Notes: generated by a model not told the origin, from the sequence alone. A stretch of 64,000 nucleotides of DNA from Mesorhizobium opportunistum WSM2075 (GCF_000176035.2 NC_015675.1:1302001-1366000); one strand, 5' to 3'. Numbered from the stretch's first letter, positions 31,354 to 41,495 are shown. Made by a program: numbers and translations.

Positions 31354-32121
31354 ATGCAGCTTATCGAATTCCTTGCGCCGCATTTTCAATTTGTTTCCGA
31401 TCCAACTGCCTGGGTCGCGTTGTTGACGCTGGTTGTGCTCGAGATCGTGCTCGGCATCGACAATCTGATCTTTATCTCGATCCTGACCAATAAGCTGCCG
31501 GAAGCCCAACGCGCCCGCGCCCGCCGGCTCGGCATCTCGGCGGCGCTGATCATGCGGCTGGTGCTGCTCGCCACCATCTCGATCATTGTCCAGTTGACGA
31601 CGCCGGTGTTCACGGCGTTTGGCCACGGCTTTTCCTGGCGCGACCTGATCCTGATCGCCGGCGGCCTGTTCCTCGTGTGGAAGGCAACCAAGGAAATCCA
31701 CCACACGGTCGATCCCGACGACCACAAGGACTCGATGGTGGGCGAGACGCTGCAGATCAGCCTTGCCGGCGCGATCTTCCAGATCCTGCTGCTCGACCTC
31801 GTCTTCTCGATCGATTCGATCATCACCGCCGTCGGCATGACCGACGAGATCGCCATCATGTACATCGCGGTGATCGTCGCCGTCAGCGTCATGATGCTTG
31901 CGGCCGGGCCGCTGGCGGATTTCATCGCCAAGAACCCGAGCATCGTCATGCTGGCACTGGGCTTCCTGTTGATGATCGGCATGACGCTGATCGCCGACGG
32001 CATGGGCTATCACGTGCCCAAGGGCTATATCTACGCGGCGATGGGTTTTTCGGCGCTGGTCGAGGGGCTCAACATGCTGGCGCGGCGCCGCAAGAAGGCG
32101 AAATCCGGCGAACGGCACTGA
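31354..32121 (+). CDS. TerC-family integral membrane protein
   Basis: A 255-residue membrane protein with about seven hydrophobic segments. The family motifs are [19 protein letters not shown] near residue 30 and [19 protein letters not shown] near residue 150, each with the acidic residues thought to bind metal. The C-terminus is basic. Relatives are linked to manganese export and metalation of exported proteins as well as to tellurite resistance. AGGGGA precedes the ATG. It stands alone, so no further role can be read from context. Confidence 0.9.
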   Translation: MQLIEFLAPHFQFVSDPTAWVALLTLVVLEIVLGIDNLIFISILTNKLPEAQRARARRLGISAALIMRLVLLATISIIVQLTTPVFTAFGHGFSWRDLILIAGGLFLVWKATKEIHHTVDPDDHKDSMVGETLQISLAGAIFQILLLDLVFSIDSIITAVGMTDEIAIMYIAVIVAVSVMMLAAGPLADFIAKNPSIVMLALGFLLMIGMTLIADGMGYHVPKGYIYAAMGFSALVEGLNMLARRRKKAKSGERH

Positions 32122-32149
32122 GGCGGCGCTTGCCGGATGCCGAACTGGA

Positions 32150-32177
32150 TTGACTCTTACGAAATTGTACGTACATT
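32150..32177 (+). promoter_or_regulatory. Promoter and palindromic operator of brnTA
   Basis: TTGACT (32150-32155) and TACATT (32172-32177) are 16 bp apart. TGTACGTACA (32166-32175) is a perfect palindrome overlapping the -10 element. It is a natural site for autorepression by the antitoxin BrnA, alone or with BrnT. Confidence 0.6.
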
Positions 32178-32199
32178 ACTGTAAATCGACGGTGCTGTT

Positions 32200-32487
32200 T
32201 TGCAGTTCGAATGGGACTTTGAAAAAGCCAGGCGCAACCTTGCCAAGCACGGCATCGCGTTCGATCTGGCCCAAAAGGTGTTCGCTGATCCGCTTCATCT
32301 CATAGTGCCTGACCGCTTTGAAGATGGCGAACAACGGTGGCATGCGATCGGGGCGATCGGAGCCGTAGTGGTCTTGCTGGTTGTCCACACCTATCCTGAT
32401 CGCGAAGATGAAGAACGGATTAGGATTGTTGGCGCCCGGAAAGCGACACCGCATGAAAGGAGGCGCTATGAGCAAGAAGAACCTTAG
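32200..32487 (+). CDS. brnT: BrnT-family toxin (RNase)
   Basis: A 95-residue BrnT toxin. Family marks are the N-terminal FEWDFEKARRNLAKHGIAFD and the C-terminal RIRIVGARKATPHERRRYEQ. BrnT is a RelE-fold ribonuclease that stops translation. The start is TTG at 32200, directly before QFEWD; no ATG is available in that position. It overlaps the antitoxin gene by 20 bases, so the two are translationally coupled, in the toxin-first order usual for brnTA. Confidence 0.9.
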   Translation: MQFEWDFEKARRNLAKHGIAFDLAQKVFADPLHLIVPDRFEDGEQRWHAIGAIGAVVVLLVVHTYPDREDEERIRIVGARKATPHERRRYEQEEP

Positions 32488-32755
32488 TCGGGATCAACGC
32501 GATCAACTCGCCAAGCTGGCTGACTTGGCTGACAGCGAGATTGATACTTCCGATATCCCGGAGGTTCCGGCGGAGAATTGGGTTCATGCTCGCCGCGGAC
32601 ATCTTTACCGACCACTCAAACAGCCGGTGACCATCAGACTCGATGCTGACGTGCTATCCTGGTTCAAGGAACATGTCGGGAGCGGCGGTTATCAAACCGA
32701 AATCAATCGCGTGCTCCGCCATCATGTGATCGAACAGGAACGGCGTAGAACCTAA
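32468..32755 (+). CDS. brnA: BrnA-family antitoxin
   Basis: A 95-residue antitoxin. The C-terminal ribbon-helix-helix (KQPVTIRLDADVLSWFKEHV, then GSGGYQTEINRVLRHHV) binds DNA, and the N-terminal helix neutralises the toxin. The start at 32468 has AAAGGAGG just upstream, stronger than the signal for the toxin, consistent with excess antitoxin. Its stop overlaps the stop of the convergent SRPBCC gene by four bases. Confidence 0.9.
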   Translation: MSKKNLSRDQRDQLAKLADLADSEIDTSDIPEVPAENWVHARRGHLYRPLKQPVTIRLDADVLSWFKEHVGSGGYQTEINRVLRHHVIEQERRRT

Positions 32756-33228
32756 GTTGGTTCACTCCCCGGCACGCCCTTTGGGTGACGGTCGCCGATC
32801 AGGCCCAATGTCAGGCCTTGCTCCAGCCAGGCCTTGGCGCCGGCCAGCACCAGAGCGAAACCGTCGGTCGAACCGATAGCCGTTTTGACCTGCTCGTCGC
32901 CATTGCCGGCAAAGCCGAAATTGCGAACCTTGAGAAAGGTCGCATCATCAGGCATTTCGGTGAAGGTCCAGACCACCGTGGTCGGCGGATCGCTCCATCG
33001 CATGACGATCTTCTCGTTCTTGACGATCTCGCTGACATTGACCGTCGTCGAGACGCCATACATGGGCCATTCCCAGTGAACCTCCTTGCCGCTGTCCAGC
33101 CGGGCGTTGCCGTCCGTGAACCAGAATTTGGCGGTGATGGCCGGATCGACGATGGCCTCGAACACCTCGGCGACGGGCCTTCGGATCAGCATGCCTGCCT
33201 CGGCGGTTGGAGTTTCGCGGATTTCCAT
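32752..33228 (-). CDS. SRPBCC (AHSA1-like) domain protein
   Basis: A 158-residue single-domain protein of the START/Bet v1-like superfamily. MLIRRPVAEVFEAIVDPAIT and KFWFTDGNARLDSGKEVHWE are the usual start of the AHA1-type fold. The ATG at 33228 has a perfect AAGGAGG seven bases upstream. These small proteins bind hydrophobic ligands and are often controlled by ArsR regulators. It lies 148 bp downstream of the VOC gene on the same strand, with its own repeats upstream, so it may have a separate promoter. Confidence 0.82.
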   Translation of the reverse strand: MEIRETPTAEAGMLIRRPVAEVFEAIVDPAITAKFWFTDGNARLDSGKEVHWEWPMYGVSTTVNVSEIVKNEKIVMRWSDPPTTVVWTFTEMPDDATFLKVRNFGFAGNGDEQVKTAIGSTDGFALVLAGAKAWLEQGLTLGLIGDRHPKGVPGSEPT

Positions 33229-33254
33229 GGTGTCCTCCTTCGATCGAAAAGGTC

Positions 33255-33284
33255 GTACATCGCACGAAAGATGGTACATCGCAC
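33255..33284. repeat. Two direct copies of GTACATCGCAC
   Basis: Exact 11-bp copies at 33255-33265 and 33274-33284 are 19 bp apart, about two helical turns, just upstream of the SRPBCC gene at 32752-33228. They are a candidate activator or repressor site. Confidence 0.55.
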
Positions 33285-33337
33285 CGTGACCGCCGTTTTG
33301 CGCGGTTCCAGACAGCAAACGCCAAACGCCATCCCGG

Positions 33338-33379
33338 AGTTGCCTCATCCCCAAGTTGCCTCACCCCCAAGTTGCCTCA
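33338..33379. repeat. Three tandem AGTTGCCTCA copies, 16-bp period
   Basis: Exact 10-bp copies at 33338, 33354 and 33370 are joined by C-rich 6-bp spacers. The third contains the stop codon of the VOC gene. It is a small tandem array, perhaps produced by slippage. Confidence 0.6.
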
Positions 33380-33769
33380 GGCCAGATTGATCTGCCAGGA
33401 GACGCCGAACCTGTCGTTCAGCCAGGCGAAGCGGCGGCTGAAGCCATAGTTGTCAGGCGGCATCAGGAAGGCGCCGTCCTTTACCAGGGTCTCGACAATG
33501 CGGTTCAGCTCCTCTTCGGAGGAACAGTCCACGTAGAGCGAGACCGAGGGTGTGAAGGTGAAGGCGTGATGCACCGGGCTGTTGAAGGCCATGACCTCCA
33601 GGCCGGCCATGGAGACACGCGCCAGCTTGACCACGCCTTCCGGGCCATCCTCGCCGGCGCCGTAGCGCGTGACGTCAAGAATCTTGCTGTCGGGAATGGT
33701 CTCGCAATAAAGGGTCATGGCCTCTTCGGCCTTGCCCTCGAACATCAGGAATGGCGTTACTTTCGTCAT
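33377..33769 (-). CDS. VOC-family protein (PhnB-like glyoxalase fold)
   Basis: A 130-residue vicinal-oxygen-chelate protein. MTKVTPFLMFEGKAEEAMTL starts the fold, SPVHHAFTFTPSVSLYVDCS is the family midpoint and the C-terminus reads RRFAWLNDRFGVSWQINLA. It matches the PhnB/YjdN group annotated in older databases as 3-demethylubiquinone methyltransferase-like. It is 24 bp after an SRPBCC gene and belongs to the ArsR-controlled unit. Ligand unknown. Confidence 0.85.
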   Translation of the reverse strand: MTKVTPFLMFEGKAEEAMTLYCETIPDSKILDVTRYGAGEDGPEGVVKLARVSMAGLEVMAFNSPVHHAFTFTPSVSLYVDCSSEEELNRIVETLVKDGAFLMPPDNYGFSRRFAWLNDRFGVSWQINLA

Positions 33770-33793
33770 CGCGGGGCTCCGTCCTGATCAAGA

Positions 33794-34276
33794 TCAGACA
33801 TTGGTCTCGTTGGCGGGTTCGCCCTTCATCTCGCTGCGGTAGTAGCCGTCGCGCAAATTAATGCCATATTCGACATAGGCCTTCATGCAGGCCAGCATCT
33901 GCGACCAGCCCTCGCAGTTGAGGTAGGATTTCTTCAGCCCGACCGAGCCCTCCCGCCAGCCGCTCTCGGCGATGGTGACGAAGGTGCCGCCATCGTCCAG
34001 CGGCTCGAAATTCATCTCGATACGGGTCTTGTAGGCGGGCTTGCCGTCGGCGCCGGTGGCGTCCCAGCGCAGCACGATGCGGCTGTCCCTGACCACTTCG
34101 TCGACCTCGACCGGCACCTTGCCCCACCAGACGACGCCCGCGCCGGCTTCAAGCGGCGCGCTGGCGCCGCCGATGGTGGTGAAATAGCCGCTCAGCTTCT
34201 TCGGATTGACGACGGCGTCGAAGACTTCGGCGACCGGCTTGCCGATGCGTGCGGAAACCTTGAATCCAAGAGACAT
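33794..34276 (-). CDS. SRPBCC domain protein, first gene of the ArsR-controlled unit
   Basis: A 160-residue START/Bet v1-like protein (VSARIGKPVAEVFDAVVNPK, then KLSGYFTTIGG). The ATG at 34276 is eight bases after AAGGAG; the GTG two codons earlier is too close to it. A near-consensus promoter with the ArsR palindrome between -35 and -10 lies just upstream, so ArsR should repress this gene and the VOC gene. Such ArsR plus SRPBCC modules are common, and their inducers are mostly unknown. Confidence 0.83.
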   Translation of the reverse strand: MSLGFKVSARIGKPVAEVFDAVVNPKKLSGYFTTIGGASAPLEAGAGVVWWGKVPVEVDEVVRDSRIVLRWDATGADGKPAYKTRIEMNFEPLDDGGTFVTIAESGWREGSVGLKKSYLNCEGWSQMLACMKAYVEYGINLRDGYYRSEMKGEPANETNV

Positions 34277-34306
34277 ATCCACAGCTCCTTCCTTGATTGA
34301 TCCGAG

Positions 34307-34334
34307 AATATGTTATAGAAACATAACATGTCAA
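34307..34334 (-). promoter_or_regulatory. Promoter of the SRPBCC/VOC unit with ArsR operator
   Basis: On the minus strand TTGACA (34334-34329) and CATATT (34312-34307) are 16 bp apart. The perfect inverted repeat ATGTTAT-N6-ATAACAT (34310-34329) fills the spacer and overlaps the ATG of the divergent arsR gene. Binding there would shut both genes. Confidence 0.72.
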
Positions 34335-34651
34335 GCCGATCGCAAGACGACAATGTTTTCAAGGCGCTGGCGCATCCTCGCCGGCGCGAAATGCTGGACC
34401 TGCTGAAGGACGAGCCGAAGACCACGGGGATGCTGTGCGATGCCTTTCCCGACATCGACCGCTGCACCGTCATGCTGCATCTCAAGGTGCTGGAGGAGGC
34501 CGAGCTGATCGTGGCGCGCCGCGAGGGACGCGAGCGCTGGAACCATCTCAATGCGCTGCCGATCAAGCAGATCCACGATCGCTGGATCAGCCAGTATGCC
34601 GGCCATGCGCTCAGCATCATCGACCGGCTGAAATCCGATCTCGAGGCGTGA
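34328..34651 (+). CDS. ArsR-family transcriptional regulator
   Basis: A 107-residue winged-helix regulator (VFKALAHPRRREMLDLLKDE, then CTVMLHLKVLEEAELIVARR). No cysteine metal site of the ArsR or SmtB kind is evident (cysteines only at MLCDAF and DRCTVM), so it may sense something other than a metal. Its start codon lies inside the operator, and the leader is very short, so translation may be near-leaderless. It is divergent from the SRPBCC/VOC genes. Confidence 0.85.
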   Translation: MSSRSQDDNVFKALAHPRRREMLDLLKDEPKTTGMLCDAFPDIDRCTVMLHLKVLEEAELIVARREGRERWNHLNALPIKQIHDRWISQYAGHALSIIDRLKSDLEA

Positions 34652-34854
34652 GCCGCGCTGTCTCTCGCGCCGCGAACGCGGCGCGGCTGGACGAATTGAG
34701 CCGATTTATCTATAAGCCGGCCATTCCGACAGAGAACGCCGTGCTTCCGCGAGTTGCACCCGGGACGCTCTGAAATTTTGAATTCGAGCATTTTGCAAAA
34801 GCGAGGTGAGCCACCTCGTCGCAGTGTGCTCTAGCCGAACACGACAGGGGTGCC

Positions 34855-35604
34855 ATGGCTGGCCATTCACAGTTCAAGAACATCATGCACCGCAAGGGCC
34901 GTCAGGACGCGGTGCGGTCGAAAATGTTTTCCAAGCTGGCGCGCGAAATCACCGTTGCCGCCAAGAGCGGAACGCCCGATCCTTCGATGAACCCGCGCCT
35001 GCGCCTGGCGATCCAGAACGCCAAGGCGGTGTCGATGCCGAAGGACAACATCCAGCGCGCCATCAACAAGGCCTCGATGGGCGATGCCGAAAACTATGAA
35101 GCCGTACGCTACGAGGGCTATGGTCCCGGTGGCGTCGCCGTCATCGTCGAGGCCCTGACCGACAACCGCAACCGCTCGGCCTCGAACGTGCGCGCCGCCT
35201 TCACCAAGGCCGGCGGGGCAATGGGTGAAACCGGCTCGGTGTCCTTCATGTGGGATCGTGCCGGCGAGATCTATTATCCGGCGTCGGCCGGCAGCGCCGA
35301 CAAGGTCATGGACGCGGCGATCGAAGCCGGCGCCGACGACGTGGAGTCGGACGAGGAAGGCCACACGATCTATTGTGCCTTCGAGAACCTCGGCGAGGTG
35401 TCGAAGGCACTGGAAGCCTCGCTCGGCGAAGCGGAATCGGTCAAGCTGATCTGGAAGCCGCAGAACACCGTTCCGGTCGACGAGGAGCGCGCACAGTCGC
35501 TGATGAAGCTGGTCGCCACGCTCGAGGATGACGACGACGTCCAGAGCGTTTACGCCAACTTCGAAGTCGATGAGGCGACCCTGGCCAAGCTCAGCGCGGC
35601 ATGA
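34855..35604 (+). CDS. yebC: YebC/PmpR-family protein
   Basis: A 249-residue protein of the TACO1/YebC family. [20 protein letters not shown], then [12 protein letters not shown], is the invariant N-terminus, and [20 protein letters not shown] marks the second domain. Members act as transcription regulators or, as recently proposed, as translation factors that help ribosomes through polyproline stretches. The gene overlaps the next one by four bases (ATGA). In many proteobacteria yebC sits directly before ruvC; here ruvC is 18.5 kb away. The 203-bp gap before it shows only the ribosome-binding region. Confidence 0.95.
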   Translation: MAGHSQFKNIMHRKGRQDAVRSKMFSKLAREITVAAKSGTPDPSMNPRLRLAIQNAKAVSMPKDNIQRAINKASMGDAENYEAVRYEGYGPGGVAVIVEALTDNRNRSASNVRAAFTKAGGAMGETGSVSFMWDRAGEIYYPASAGSADKVMDAAIEAGADDVESDEEGHTIYCAFENLGEVSKALEASLGEAESVKLIWKPQNTVPVDEERAQSLMKLVATLEDDDDVQSVYANFEVDEATLAKLSAA

Positions 35605-35918
35605 GCGCAGCTCAACCCGGCGTGGACGAAAAGCGGCTGCCCGGCATCCGCATCACCTATTGCACGCAGTGCCAATGGCTGCTGCGCGCCGGCTGGATGG
35701 CGCAGGAACTGCTCTCCACCTTCGGCACGGATCTCGGCGAAGTGACGCTGGTGCCCGGCACCGGCGGCATCTTCACCATCTCCTGCAACGAGGTGATGGT
35801 CTGGGATCGCAAGCGCGACGGCGGCTTTCCGGATGCGGCCAAACTGAAGCAACTGGTGCGCGACGTCATCGACCCGGATCGCGACCTCGGTCATGCCGAC
35901 CGGAAGACGAAGGCGTAA
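35601..35918 (+). CDS. SelT/SelW/SelH (Rdx) family protein
   Basis: A 105-residue thioredoxin-like protein of the Rdx family. The redox motif is C21-T-Q-C24 in [20 protein letters not shown], with cysteine in the position that is selenocysteine in animal Sel[21 protein letters not shown] is the other family block. The start overlaps the yebC stop by four bases (ATGA). It probably serves thiol-redox functions in the cytoplasm. Confidence 0.87.
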   Translation: MSAAQPGVDEKRLPGIRITYCTQCQWLLRAGWMAQELLSTFGTDLGEVTLVPGTGGIFTISCNEVMVWDRKRDGGFPDAAKLKQLVRDVIDPDRDLGHADRKTKA

Positions 35919-35936
35919 GGGTCGCCGGCGCTGCCA

Positions 35937-36086
35937 TCACTTTCCTCGCCATGCACCGACGGCGGCGCCAATCGCGATGCCCATGGCAATGCCCACCGGA
36001 AGGTCGTCCAAGGCGGTGCCGATCGCGGCGCCGACACCAACTCCGATTGCCATGCCAAAGGCCATATTCGAATATTGATCCTTCAA
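35937..36086 (-). CDS. Small glycine-zipper membrane protein
   Basis: A 49-residue ORF, too short for many gene callers. It reads MAFGMAIGVGVGAAIGTALD, DLPVG, then IAMGIAIGAAVGAW before RGK and a stop. The GxxxG/AxxxG pattern runs through two hydrophobic helices with an Asp-Asp-Leu-Pro turn between, so an inner-membrane hairpin is expected. The TTG at 36086 is preferred (GGGAG seven bases upstream); the ATG at 36065 gives 42 residues. The opposite strand has an overlapping open frame rich in Pro and Met that is its shadow. No function is assigned. Confidence 0.6.
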   Translation of the reverse strand: MKDQYSNMAFGMAIGVGVGAAIGTALDDLPVGIAMGIAIGAAVGAWRGK

Positions 36087-36143
36087 AACGCGTCTCCCGA
36101 CGATCGTCCTGAACTTTTCAGGCGCTGGAAATGACTCCTGCCG

Positions 36144-36623
36144 TCAACGCGCGGCGAACCAGAAGGATGCCATTGCGGCTATTGCCGTGATAGCGCGGAC
36201 ATGGTTCCACATCACCCATTCATCAAGGTAGCGGGACCACAGCATTGCGCCTTCGCTGTTGGCCGGGTCGACGGCCGCCAATGCATCGTTGAGCGGCACG
36301 TTGAAGACCATGGTCACGATCGGGTTGCCGACGAGATAGATCAGCGCGCCAGCGAGAAGCCAGAACGAGCTCGGCTGGCTCCAGCCGATGATGGCGCCGG
36401 CGATAAGCACAAGGCAGATCAGTCCGGTGCCGAAAAGTGCGGTCATGAAAGCCGGGGTGATGACGGTGACGTTGATCGAGTTCATCGCGGCGATGCCGTC
36501 CGCCGCGGGCAGCCGGGCGAGCGCCGGCATGACGAAGTTGGAAAAGGCGAAGAAGACGCCGCCGACGACGCCCGAGCCGATTGCGGCGAAGAAGATCAAG
36601 ATGGGGAGAGATTTCGCGATCAT
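36144..36623 (-). CDS. DUF1772 membrane protein
   Basis: A 159-residue protein with four hydrophobic segments. The N-terminal GSGVVGGVFFAFSNFVMPAL and INVTVITPAFMTALFGTGLI are typical of DUF1772, a family related to fungal anthrone oxygenases. The ATG at 36623 has GGAG eight bases upstream. It is divergent from a TetR gene with an inverted repeat between them, so TetR probably represses it. Confidence 0.83.
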   Translation of the reverse strand: MIAKSLPILIFFAAIGSGVVGGVFFAFSNFVMPALARLPAADGIAAMNSINVTVITPAFMTALFGTGLICLVLIAGAIIGWSQPSSFWLLAGALIYLVGNPIVTMVFNVPLNDALAAVDPANSEGAMLWSRYLDEWVMWNHVRAITAIAAMASFWFAAR

Positions 36624-36652
36624 GTCGGTTGCTCCAGAAATATGAATAATCC

Positions 36653-36671
36653 TCACATTTGCAAAACGTGA
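36653..36671. promoter_or_regulatory. Probable TetR operator
   Basis: TCACATTTGCAAAACGTGA is an imperfect inverted repeat (TCAC...GTGA arms, TTT/AAA inside) in the 110-bp gap between the DUF1772 and TetR genes. Confidence 0.5.
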
Positions 36672-36733
36672 TAAACCCTCGTATTTTTCGAGTCAAGCCA
36701 TTGCCTGGCCATGTTGTTGAAATCGGAGCCATC

Positions 36734-37375
36734 ATGGAGGACACCGCAGCGCCTGTTTCGCCGCAGGAACAGCTTGCGCCGCCACGGCGCGCGCCAAGCC
36801 AGCAGCGCAGCCGCGAGCGGGTCGAGCGCATGCTGGCCGCCGCCTCGGCGCTGATCGCCGAACAAGGCAGCGATGCTGTGCGCATGGGCGAGGTGGCGGA
36901 ACGGGCAGGCGTGTCGATCGGCTCGCTCTACCAGTTCTTTCCCGACAAGCGGGCGATCATCCGGGCGCTGGCCGAGCGCTACACCGCCGAGAGCCAGGCC
37001 TGCATTTCAGCTGCGCTCAAGGATGTCAGTGATGCAGAAGGCCTGCGGCGGGCTTTCTCCGAGTTGGTCGATATCTATTACCGGCTGTTCCTGGCCGAGC
37101 CGGTGATGCGCGACATCTGGTCGGGCACGCAGGCCGACAAGGCGCTGCGCCAGCTGGAACTCGCCGACAGCCGAGCCAACGCTGAATTCCTTGTGGCGGT
37201 GCTGAAGCGATTGCGTCCCGGCGCCGATCCAGAGACGCTGGAGACCACGGCGTTTCTTGTCTGGCAGATGGGCGAAGCCGCGATGCGGCTGGCGATCTCG
37301 GTCGAGCGGCAGGAGGGCGACAGACTGGTGGATGCCTACAAGCGCATGGCGCTGAGGGAATTGCTCGCCGAGTAA
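36734..37375 (+). CDS. TetR-family transcriptional regulator
   Basis: A 213-residue TetR regulator. The DNA-binding domain is in RVERMLAAASALIAEQGSDA, then VRMGEVAERAGVSIGSLYQF and FPDKRAIIRALAERY. The C-terminal ligand domain is about 140 residues. The ATG at 36734 is five bases after GGAG. Its likely target is the divergent DUF1772 gene. A palindromic repeat begins 6 bp after its stop. Confidence 0.87.
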   Translation: MEDTAAPVSPQEQLAPPRRAPSQQRSRERVERMLAAASALIAEQGSDAVRMGEVAERAGVSIGSLYQFFPDKRAIIRALAERYTAESQACISAALKDVSDAEGLRRAFSELVDIYYRLFLAEPVMRDIWSGTQADKALRQLELADSRANAEFLVAVLKRLRPGADPETLETTAFLVWQMGEAAMRLAISVERQEGDRLVDAYKRMALRELLAE

Positions 37376-37381
37376 GATGCT

Positions 37382-37491
37382 CTCACCCGCCCCCTCGTGG
37401 GGAGGGTCGCTGCGAAGCAGCGGGGTGGGGGCGGCGCCGGACCCCACCCGGACCTTCGGTCCGACCTCCCCACAAGGGGGAGGTAGAGGCG
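37382..37491. repeat. RIME-like palindromic repeat, about 110 bp
   Basis: This is an imperfect inverted repeat centred on GGCGCC near 37433. Each half contains two smaller hairpins (CCCCTCGTGGGG and GCTGCGAAGCAGC on the left; GGACCTTCGGTCC and CCCCACAAGGGG on the right). It follows the TetR gene directly and precedes the rpmE terminator. Confidence 0.8.
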
Positions 37492-37520
37492 CCAGCGTGA
37501 CGCGATCTACCTTGCGACAA

Positions 37521-37552
37521 CAAAAAAAACCCGCCTCGAGGGCGGGTTTTTG
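37521..37552 (-). terminator. Intrinsic terminator of rpmE
   Basis: CCCGCC and GGCGGG form the stem (37530-37546, loop TCGAG). On the minus strand a run of eight T follows, which suits rpmE; there is also a T-run on the plus strand. Confidence 0.88.
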
Positions 37553-37576
37553 ATCTGCGACAATGCCGAAGTGCGT

Positions 37577-37798
37577 CTAGAGGCCGAAACCCTCAAAACG
37601 CTTCTTGAACTTCGACAGACGGCCACCGCGGTCGAGCAGGGTCTGCTGGCCGCCGGTCCAGGCCGGGTGGGTGGTCGGGTCGATATCGAGGTTCATCGTA
37701 TCGCCTTCCTTGCCCCAGGTCGAACGGGTCGTGTATTCGGTGCCGTCGGTCATGACGACCTTGATGGTGTGGTAGTCGGGATGAATAGCGCTCTTCAT
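37577..37798 (-). CDS. rpmE: 50S ribosomal protein L31
   Basis: A 73-residue L31 ([20 protein letters not shown], then [20 protein letters not shown]). It has no cysteines, so it is the zinc-independent form normal for alphaproteobacteria. The ATG at 37798 matches the family start, and the longer frame is not used. It is transcribed alone and followed by a strong terminator, divergent from the ABC exporter gene. Confidence 0.96.
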   Translation of the reverse strand: MKSAIHPDYHTIKVVMTDGTEYTTRSTWGKEGDTMNLDIDPTTHPAWTGGQQTLLDRGGRLSKFKKRFEGFGL

Positions 37799-38004
37799 GG
37801 TTCGGTTCCTGGCTTGTCGGCGCGGCTCACGGGCCAATGGCCTGCGTCGATGCGCCCCTTTTTAAAACTCGAAGCCGCAGCTATTGAGGAGCCACGGCTT
37901 CTAAAACGGTCGGCGTGCCTATACATCAGCCGGAATTGAATCACAAGGCCGCGGCGAGCGCATATTGAGGCGCACACACCGAGGCGGCTAGAGGAAACAC
38001 CGAG

Positions 38005-39804
<1,800 letters not shown>

Positions 39805-39806
39805 GC

Positions 39807-39848
39807 GTTTTCCGATCCGGCGGGCTGTTGCCGCCGGTCGCCGAAAAC
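39807..39848. terminator. Long hairpin between convergent genes
   Basis: GTTTTC-CGATCCGGCGG pairs, with a small bulge, with CCGCCGG...CGAAAAC. It lies between the convergent exporter and carboxypeptidase genes and probably terminates both, though T-runs are short. Confidence 0.55.
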
Positions 39849-39870
39849 CGGAATGGCGCGATGGCCGATT

Positions 39871-41355
39871 TCAGCCGCCGTAGCGCTGCTTCAAGTGGTT
39901 GACAAAATACGCGGCATTGAGCTTTTCGCCGGTGGCGCGCTCGAGCAGCTCCGGGGTCGACCAGCGCGATCCTTGCGACCATATCTTCTTGCGGCGCCAG
40001 TCGTTGATATCAGCGAAATTCCCTTTCGCCAGATCGCCATCGGCTGACGGATGCTCCCGCGTCAGCGCGGCCCATTGCTGCGCCGCCATCATCGCGCCCA
40101 GCGTGTAGGAGGGGAAGTAGCCGAAGGCGGCACTTGGCCAATGCACGTCCTGCATCGGCCCGTCGGCCGGATTGTCGATGGTGGAGAGGCCGAGATAGTC
40201 GCGCATCCTAGCGTCCCAGGCTTCGGGCAGATCAGCCACCTCCAGCCGGCCCGTGACAAGTTCCTGCTCCAGCTCGTAGCGCAGGATGACGTGCAACGGA
40301 TAGGTCACCTCGTCGGCGTCGACCCGGATCAGGCCGCGCTCGACATGGTGCACATGCGGCAGGATATCGTCGAGCGACCAGGCTTCGCCGAGATGCTTTT
40401 CCACCACCGGCAGAGCCCAGCGCCAGAAAGCGGGATTGCGGCCGATCTGCTTTTCGACGAACAGGCTCTGGCTTTCATGCACGGCCATGCCGCGGGCCTT
40501 GCCGAGCGGCCAGTGCGACCATGCCTTGGGCAGGTTCTGTTCGTAGAGCGCGTGCCCGGTCTCGTGCAGCACGCCCATCAGCGCCGACAGGAAATCGGAG
40601 GTCTTGTAGCGGGTGGTGATGCGCACGTCGCTCGGCACGCCGCCGCAGAAGGGATGGTGCGACACCGACAGCGAGCCGTGTGTCAGGTCGAAGCCGACCG
40701 CCGCCATCATGGCAAGGCCGAGTTCGCGCTGGCGGTCGATCGCGTAAGTGCCCGAAAGTGGCTTCAGCGGATGCTTGCGCAGCCGCGCTTCCTGCACTGC
40801 CAGCGCCTCCGGCACGAACCCCTTGAGGAAGGCCTTCAACTCGGTGAAGACAGGGGTGATGTCGGCGACGCGGTTGCCGGGGTCGTATTGCTCCATCAGC
40901 GCATCATAAGGGGCGAGGCCGAGCACGTCGGAGCGCAGGGCGGCCTCTTCGCGCACCAGCGCCACCACGCCCTCCAGCGCCGGCTGAAAGCCCGCCCAAT
41001 CATTCTTGGCGCGCAGGTCGCGCCACAGCTGCTCGCAACGCATGCGCGCCGTCGTCTGGCGTTCGACGAATTCGACCGGCAGGCAGGTCAGGTTGGTGTA
41101 TTGGCGCCGCAGTTCGGCGAGTGCCGCGCGCTGCTCGTCGTCGAGCGCCTCACCTTCGGCGGCGGCGATCCAGTCGGATATCTCCGGTGCGGTCGCCCTG
41201 GTGTGGTACATGCCGGCAAGGGCTGCCATCGCTTCGGCACGCTTTTCGCCACCGCCCACGGCCATGTGGGTCGCTTCATCGGCACCGAGGATGGCCAGCG
41301 CATGCTCGAGCGCTTCGAGCTTGTGGCCGAGATCGTCGAGTTTCTGAAAGGACAT
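39871..41355 (-). CDS. M32-family metallocarboxypeptidase
   Basis: A 494-residue carboxypeptidase of the Taq type. The zinc site HETGH is at 264-268, and the family block GRNPAFWRWALP and DDILPHVHHVERGLIRVDAD follow. The length matches M32 enzymes (about 490-510). It removes C-terminal residues from peptides in the cytoplasm. The start MSFQKLDDLGHKLEALEHAL at 41355 fits the family; the longer frame adds an unrelated leader. It is divergent from the DUF1304 gene. Confidence 0.93.
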   Translation of the reverse strand: MSFQKLDDLGHKLEALEHALAILGADEATHMAVGGGEKRAEAMAALAGMYHTRATAPEISDWIAAAEGEALDDEQRAALAELRRQYTNLTCLPVEFVERQTTARMRCEQLWRDLRAKNDWAGFQPALEGVVALVREEAALRSDVLGLAPYDALMEQYDPGNRVADITPVFTELKAFLKGFVPEALAVQEARLRKHPLKPLSGTYAIDRQRELGLAMMAAVGFDLTHGSLSVSHHPFCGGVPSDVRITTRYKTSDFLSALMGVLHETGHALYEQNLPKAWSHWPLGKARGMAVHESQSLFVEKQIGRNPAFWRWALPVVEKHLGEAWSLDDILPHVHHVERGLIRVDADEVTYPLHVILRYELEQELVTGRLEVADLPEAWDARMRDYLGLSTIDNPADGPMQDVHWPSAAFGYFPSYTLGAMMAAQQWAALTREHPSADGDLAKGNFADINDWRRKKIWSQGSRWSTPELLERATGEKLNAAYFVNHLKQRYGG

Positions 41356-41495
41356 GGCGGCTTCCGTGATTGAGGACGGCGCGAAAAGACACCAACGCAA
41401 AAGCGTTGGCAACCCTCGGAGATCGTCCGGCAGATGCGCCTTGCGCCGACGCCGTCGCGCATGAAATGCTGACGGGCCAAATGAAGGGGGAGCAA

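Noticed and set aside
35601..35918. Selenoprotein in the SelW-like family
   Set aside because: The redox motif is CTQC with ordinary cysteine codons and there is no in-frame TGA before the real stop.
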